From positions 7,458-71,457 of the forward strand of contig JBGSIC010000028.1 of the NCBI GenBank assembly GCA_041751875.1: a stretch of 64,000 bases of DNA, written 5' to 3'. Positions 61,117 to 64,000 of the stretch are shown here, one piece after another. This stretch comes from JBGSIC01 sp041751875 (GTDB lineage: Bacteria; Bdellovibrionota; FAC87; UBA2466; JACKAF01). A model generated the notes under the pieces. It was given only the letters and a program-made list of their open reading frames with translations, was not told where the DNA came from and did not search any database. The first letter of the stretch is position 1. Every line of letters starts with the position of its first letter. The position numbers and the translations under genes were made by a program.

Positions 61117-62143
61117 AGAAGCACTGCGGACCCACGTTTTTTCGGGGTACCAACTTTATGCAGAAGCCAAAGGAAAAACTGCCTTCGATCTTGCCGGGGG
61201 AGTAACGGCATACTGGCCGGGCGCTACGCCAGTGACCCCTGCCACTTACTTTGATCTCGCTTCACTCACCAAAGTGATATTGACTACTTCGCTTCTTGCG
61301 CTGGCGGTGGATCAAAAGAAAATCTCCTTAACCGATACGATAGCCAAGTATGTTCCTAGTCTCGATGGTGTGGGCGTCGGTGAGCGCCAGGTAGGGCAGC
61401 TTTTGGAACACGGAGGCGGGCTCTGCGGGTGGATTTCCCTTGCTGCCACTCTCAAAGGCGAAGGTTTGGTGGAGTGGTTGAAAACCCATAGTTCCCGTCT
61501 TTGTGAGAACCCTATCGGTCAGATGGCCCTGTACAGCGATGTGGATTTTTGGCTCTTGGGACTGGTTGCCGAGAGAGTCTGGGGCTCACTGGATAAGGCG
61601 CTTGAAAAGGAAATTTGTGAACCGTTGGGTCTCAAAGAGCTGCGCTTTGGTCCCCTACTCGACAAATCTCAAGTTGCCGCCACCGAGTTCAGTACGGAAC
61701 GCGGAAGACTTTTGTGGGGAGAAGTGTTTGATGAAAACACCTTTACGCTGGGGGGAGTGGCCGCTCACGCGGGGTTGTTCGGTACTGCGCGCGGGTTAGC
61801 TGGCTTTTGCAAAGAGTGGATCAAGGCGCGTAACGGAAAAAGTAGCTGGTTGACGGGTGAAACGGCGCTGCTCTTTTCGAAGAAAGTGGGACGCGTTCCC
61901 CAAAGTAGTTGGGCCTACGGGTGGGACACGCGATCACCGGTGGGCTCTTCCGCGGGGCAACATTTTTCCCTAAAAAGTTTCGGTCATCTGGGGTTTACCG
62001 GCACCTCGCTTTGGATCGATCCTGAGGCGGAAGCCTATGTGGTATTTTTGTCCAACCGAGTACATCCGAGTCGTGATGACGATCGCATACGCCGCCTTCG
62101 TCCCAGACTTCACGATGCGGTGAGAGAGGCCTGGAAGGTATGA
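61082..62143 (+). CDS. Serine hydrolase of the beta-lactamase (class C / penicillin-binding) family
   Basis: A 353-residue protein starting at TTG 61082, inside the bamB end. The catalytic S61 and K64 are in DLASLTKV (SxxK), and YSDVDFWLLG gives the tyrosine motif (YxD instead of YxN). HLGFTGTSLWIDP is near the usual KTG position, with HLGFTG in its place, as in esterase EstB-like members. No signal peptide is visible, so a cytoplasmic location is likely. The stop overlaps the mpl start (ATGA), suggesting a part in muropeptide recycling, for example as a peptidase or amidase; that is inference. Confidence 0.8.
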   Translation: MSNQAHIETLLEEALRTHVFSGYQLYAEAKGKTAFDLAGGVTAYWPGATPVTPATYFDLASLTKVILTTSLLALAVDQKKISLTDTIAKYVPSLDGVGVGERQVGQLLEHGGGLCGWISLAATLKGEGLVEWLKTHSSRLCENPIGQMALYSDVDFWLLGLVAERVWGSLDKALEKEICEPLGLKELRFGPLLDKSQVAATEFSTERGRLLWGEVFDENTFTLGGVAAHAGLFGTARGLAGFCKEWIKARNGKSSWLTGETALLFSKKVGRVPQSSWAYGWDTRSPVGSSAGQHFSLKSFGHLGFTGTSLWIDPEAEAYVVFLSNRVHPSRDDDRIRRLRPRLHDAVREAWKV

Positions 62144-63537
62144 GCGCAGAAAAAATTCACTTTGTAGGAGTGGGCGGGGTCGGGACCGGAAGTTTGGCGC
62201 AAGCCTTGGCCCTTTCCGGTTACGAAGTCAGCGGCAGCGACAAGGTCCTCTACGAGCCTATGAAGTCTGTGCTCGCCCATGCCCAAGTGAAATTTTTGGC
62301 TGGCTATGAAAGCGCGCATCTTAACGCCATCAAGCCGGATAAAGTGATTATCGGAAACGTAATCGCCAAGGAAAATCCTGAGGCCCGTGCGTGGATTCAA
62401 TCGGGTATTCCCTTTCTGTCCTTTCCCGAAGCAGTGCGCACCTATCTCATCGGCGATAAACATTCCGTGGTCATCGCTGGTACCCACGGAAAAACAACAA
62501 CAACCTCTTGGGTCGCTTATTTATACGAACAGGTGGGATTAGACCCCAGTTATCTTATCGGGGGGGTGCCACACGATCTCGATCGCGGAAGTAAACTCAC
62601 TCAGGGCGGAGTCTTTGTAGGAGAGGGCGACGAATACGACTCTGCTTTCTTCGATAAGGGAGCCAAGTTTCTTCACTACAATCCAAGGTTTCTCATTCTC
62701 ACTGGTGTGGAATTTGATCACGCTGATATTTACAAAGACTTGGAAGATATCAAGCGAGCGTTTCGGAAACTCATCGCGCTTCTTCCCGGTGACGGTCTTT
62801 GCATCGCTCGCTACGAGGATCCGGTTACGCGAGAGCTCATCCAGGAATCGCTTTGTCCGGTAGAAACGTTCGGGACCACTGCGGGAGCGATGTGGCAAAT
62901 CACCAGCCAGGAAGAAACCCCTGAAGGTGCGCGTTTTGAGGTGGCGTTTAAAGGACGCTCGGTCGGTAAATTCGAAAGCCCCCTTTTTGGTGAATACAAT
63001 TATCTCAATCTGCTTTCCGGAATCATCAGTGCCGTGAATTTGGGCGTCCCCATAGAAAAGATTCGTCCAGTGGTTTCTCGTTTCCGAGGGGTGAAACGGC
63101 GCCAAGATTACTTATTGCGCAAACCCGTGACGATTATCGACGATTTCGCGCATCATCCTACGGCGGTGGTGGAAACGCTCAAGGCGGTTCGCACGCGTCA
63201 TTCCACCGGCAAAGTATGGGCGTTGTTTGAGCCCCGTTCGGCGACGTCCCGGAGCAATACTCATCAGAACGATTATGTCGATGCTTTCGACAGCGCTGAT
63301 CACATTCTGATCAAAACGCCATTTAACGCTGCGGCGCTCGCCGAAGAGAAGAGATTGTCGGTTTCCGCTGTAGTTTCGGGGATCCAGAAAAAAGGTAAAG
63401 ACGCCAAATCGTTCGAAGCGACGGATGAATTATTGAGCTATTTGCTTGCCTTAGTTCAGCCTGGCGACACAGTGGTAGTGATGTCCAACGGCGAATTTGA
63501 TAAAATACAAGAGAAGCTGGCCAAGGCGCTCGGTTAA
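62140..63537 (+). CDS. mpl: UDP-MurNAc:L-Ala-gamma-D-Glu-mDAP ligase Mpl
   Basis: A 465-residue Mur ligase. KIHFVGVGGVGTGSLAQAL is the Rossmann start, VIAGTHGKTTTTSW the ATP loop, GGVFVGEGDEYDSAFFDKGAKFLHY the Mpl/MurC block, and IIDDFAHHPTAVVETLKAVR the C-terminal motif. The GDEYDSAFFDK segment and length favour Mpl over MurC. It reuses the tripeptide released from peptidoglycan by attaching it to UDP-MurNAc. It is coupled to the serine hydrolase gene by a 4-bp overlap. Confidence 0.93.
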   Translation: MSAEKIHFVGVGGVGTGSLAQALALSGYEVSGSDKVLYEPMKSVLAHAQVKFLAGYESAHLNAIKPDKVIIGNVIAKENPEARAWIQSGIPFLSFPEAVRTYLIGDKHSVVIAGTHGKTTTTSWVAYLYEQVGLDPSYLIGGVPHDLDRGSKLTQGGVFVGEGDEYDSAFFDKGAKFLHYNPRFLILTGVEFDHADIYKDLEDIKRAFRKLIALLPGDGLCIARYEDPVTRELIQESLCPVETFGTTAGAMWQITSQEETPEGARFEVAFKGRSVGKFESPLFGEYNYLNLLSGIISAVNLGVPIEKIRPVVSRFRGVKRRQDYLLRKPVTIIDDFAHHPTAVVETLKAVRTRHSTGKVWALFEPRSATSRSNTHQNDYVDAFDSADHILIKTPFNAAALAEEKRLSVSAVVSGIQKKGKDAKSFEATDELLSYLLALVQPGDTVVVMSNGEFDKIQEKLAKALG

Positions 63538-63560
63538 GCGCTATTTCAACCGTTTCTCTT

Positions 63561-64000
63561 ATGCTTAATTCACACCTTCGAAATGAGTCGGGAGCTGTTG
63601 TTGCCGATTATCTCTTACTCGTCGCCGTTGTGGCCGGCCTGATTGCCCCTATCGTTTATACAAAATTTGGCGGACCGATGGTCGAGAGTATGACCAAAAA
63701 CCGCGAGGAACTTGTATCTTTTTTCGGCCAGGATCGAAAAGAAGGCGTTCCCAATAGTTGGTTCAATAAAGAAATCCCGAAGAACATCGAAGTCGGCGAA
63801 GTTGCTGATACACGAGATATTGAGGTGAATGATCTCCCTGATCCGGGACAGATTGAATCTAAAGAACTGGCGAATGTAAAAGAATTGCCTGAACCGGGTC
63901 AGATTCCTGACGTGGGCCCCGTCGGCGGACGCGGGGGCAGGGGCGGTGGTGGTGGTGGCGGAAACAATCGTCCTGGCGGCGCTGGTGCCGGCGGCGGTGG
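63561..64000 (+). CDS. Flp-pilin-like glycine-rich protein, N-terminal part (cut by window edge)
   Basis: The frame starts at ATG 63561 and is still open at the window end (146 codons). Residues 9-35 (ESGAVVADYLLLVAVVAGLIAPIVY) look like a type IV/Flp pilin N-terminus: a Gly before a hydrophobic helix with an Asp-Tyr at +5/+6 where Flp has Glu-Tyr. A charged region follows with DLPDPGQIESKEL / ELPEPGQIPDVG repeats, then a glycine-rich stretch (GGRGGRGGGGGGGNNRPGGAGAGGG). It is probably a surface or pilus-like protein. It follows mpl by 23 bp. Confidence 0.65.
   Translation, partial: MLNSHLRNESGAVVADYLLLVAVVAGLIAPIVYTKFGGPMVESMTKNREELVSFFGQDRKEGVPNSWFNKEIPKNIEVGEVADTRDIEVNDLPDPGQIESKELANVKELPEPGQIPDVGPVGGRGGRGGGGGGGNNRPGGAGAGGG

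Noticed and set aside
1..64000. CRISPR array, prophage, insertion sequence or integron
   Set aside because: No direct-repeat array with spacers, no transposase, integrase or phage genes, and no attachment site next to tRNA-Leu were seen.

Overview
The window looks like chromosomal DNA of a Gram-negative, respiring bacterium with a full outer-membrane biogenesis kit (BamA, Skp, BamB, a Lol transporter, several beta-barrels and lipoproteins) and peptidoglycan recycling (Mpl). The mix of paired ArsA-type ATPases, a b6f-like split cytochrome b with a multiheme c subunit, EgtBD, an AddAB-like nuclease and many secreted proteins of unknown function suggests the Bdellovibrionota/Oligoflexia or another former deltaproteobacterial lineage. 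That placement is inference from gene content; no rRNA is present. Base composition looks even, close to half G+C by eye. There is no transposase, integrase, phage gene or CRISPR array. One tRNA (Leu, anticodon UAG) is present.

Layout. 1-5.4 kb, mostly minus strand: AddA-like helicase (cut by the window edge), AddB-like nuclease, then DUF503 (plus), a HAMP-only membrane protein and two overlapping ArsA-like ATPases. 5.6-11.1 kb: a respiratory operon of Tat-type Rieske protein, cytochrome b N-half, cytochrome b C-half and a 980-residue membrane-anchored octaheme cytochrome c. 11.3-19.5 kb: valS, a glycosyltransferase, LolC/E, LolD, BamA and Skp. 19.6-30 kb: small membrane and lipoproteins, a 7Fe ferredoxin, a penicillin-acylase-family lipoprotein, a possible 2OG oxygenase, two glycosyltransferases and a patatin-like secreted protein. 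30-39 kb: a secreted monoheme protein, zinc-ribbon and polytopic membrane proteins, a class IV aminotransferase, the acyl-CoA dehydrogenase-EtfB-EtfA operon and phosphoglycerate mutase.

39-50 kb: a sensor histidine kinase coupled to an outer-membrane protein, endonuclease III, tRNA-Leu, three secreted proteins of unknown function (one with a caspase-like His/Cys pair) and the ergothioneine genes egtB-egtD. 49.4-54.5 kb: a frameshifted FkbM methyltransferase, a MotA/MotB-like motor pair whose MotB-like partner has a DUF2135-like domain in place of the OmpA domain, a CheY protein, a glutamine amidotransferase and a fusion ending in cytochrome c. 54.5-64 kb: acyltransferase, YkvA, agmatinase-family enzyme, UppP, a beta-barrel, then YfgM-like, BamB, serine hydrolase, Mpl and the start of a Flp-pilin-like glycine-rich protein.

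Two families of dispersed palindromic repeats sit just after stop codons: one built on GGTGCC...GGCACC with a conserved CGAAG loop (11106, 16443, 34337), one of the type TCATTGCGAGG...CGAAGCAATCTC (19598, 58196). The most interesting loci are the MotAB-like pair, the octaheme cytochrome complex and the GGTGCC repeat family.
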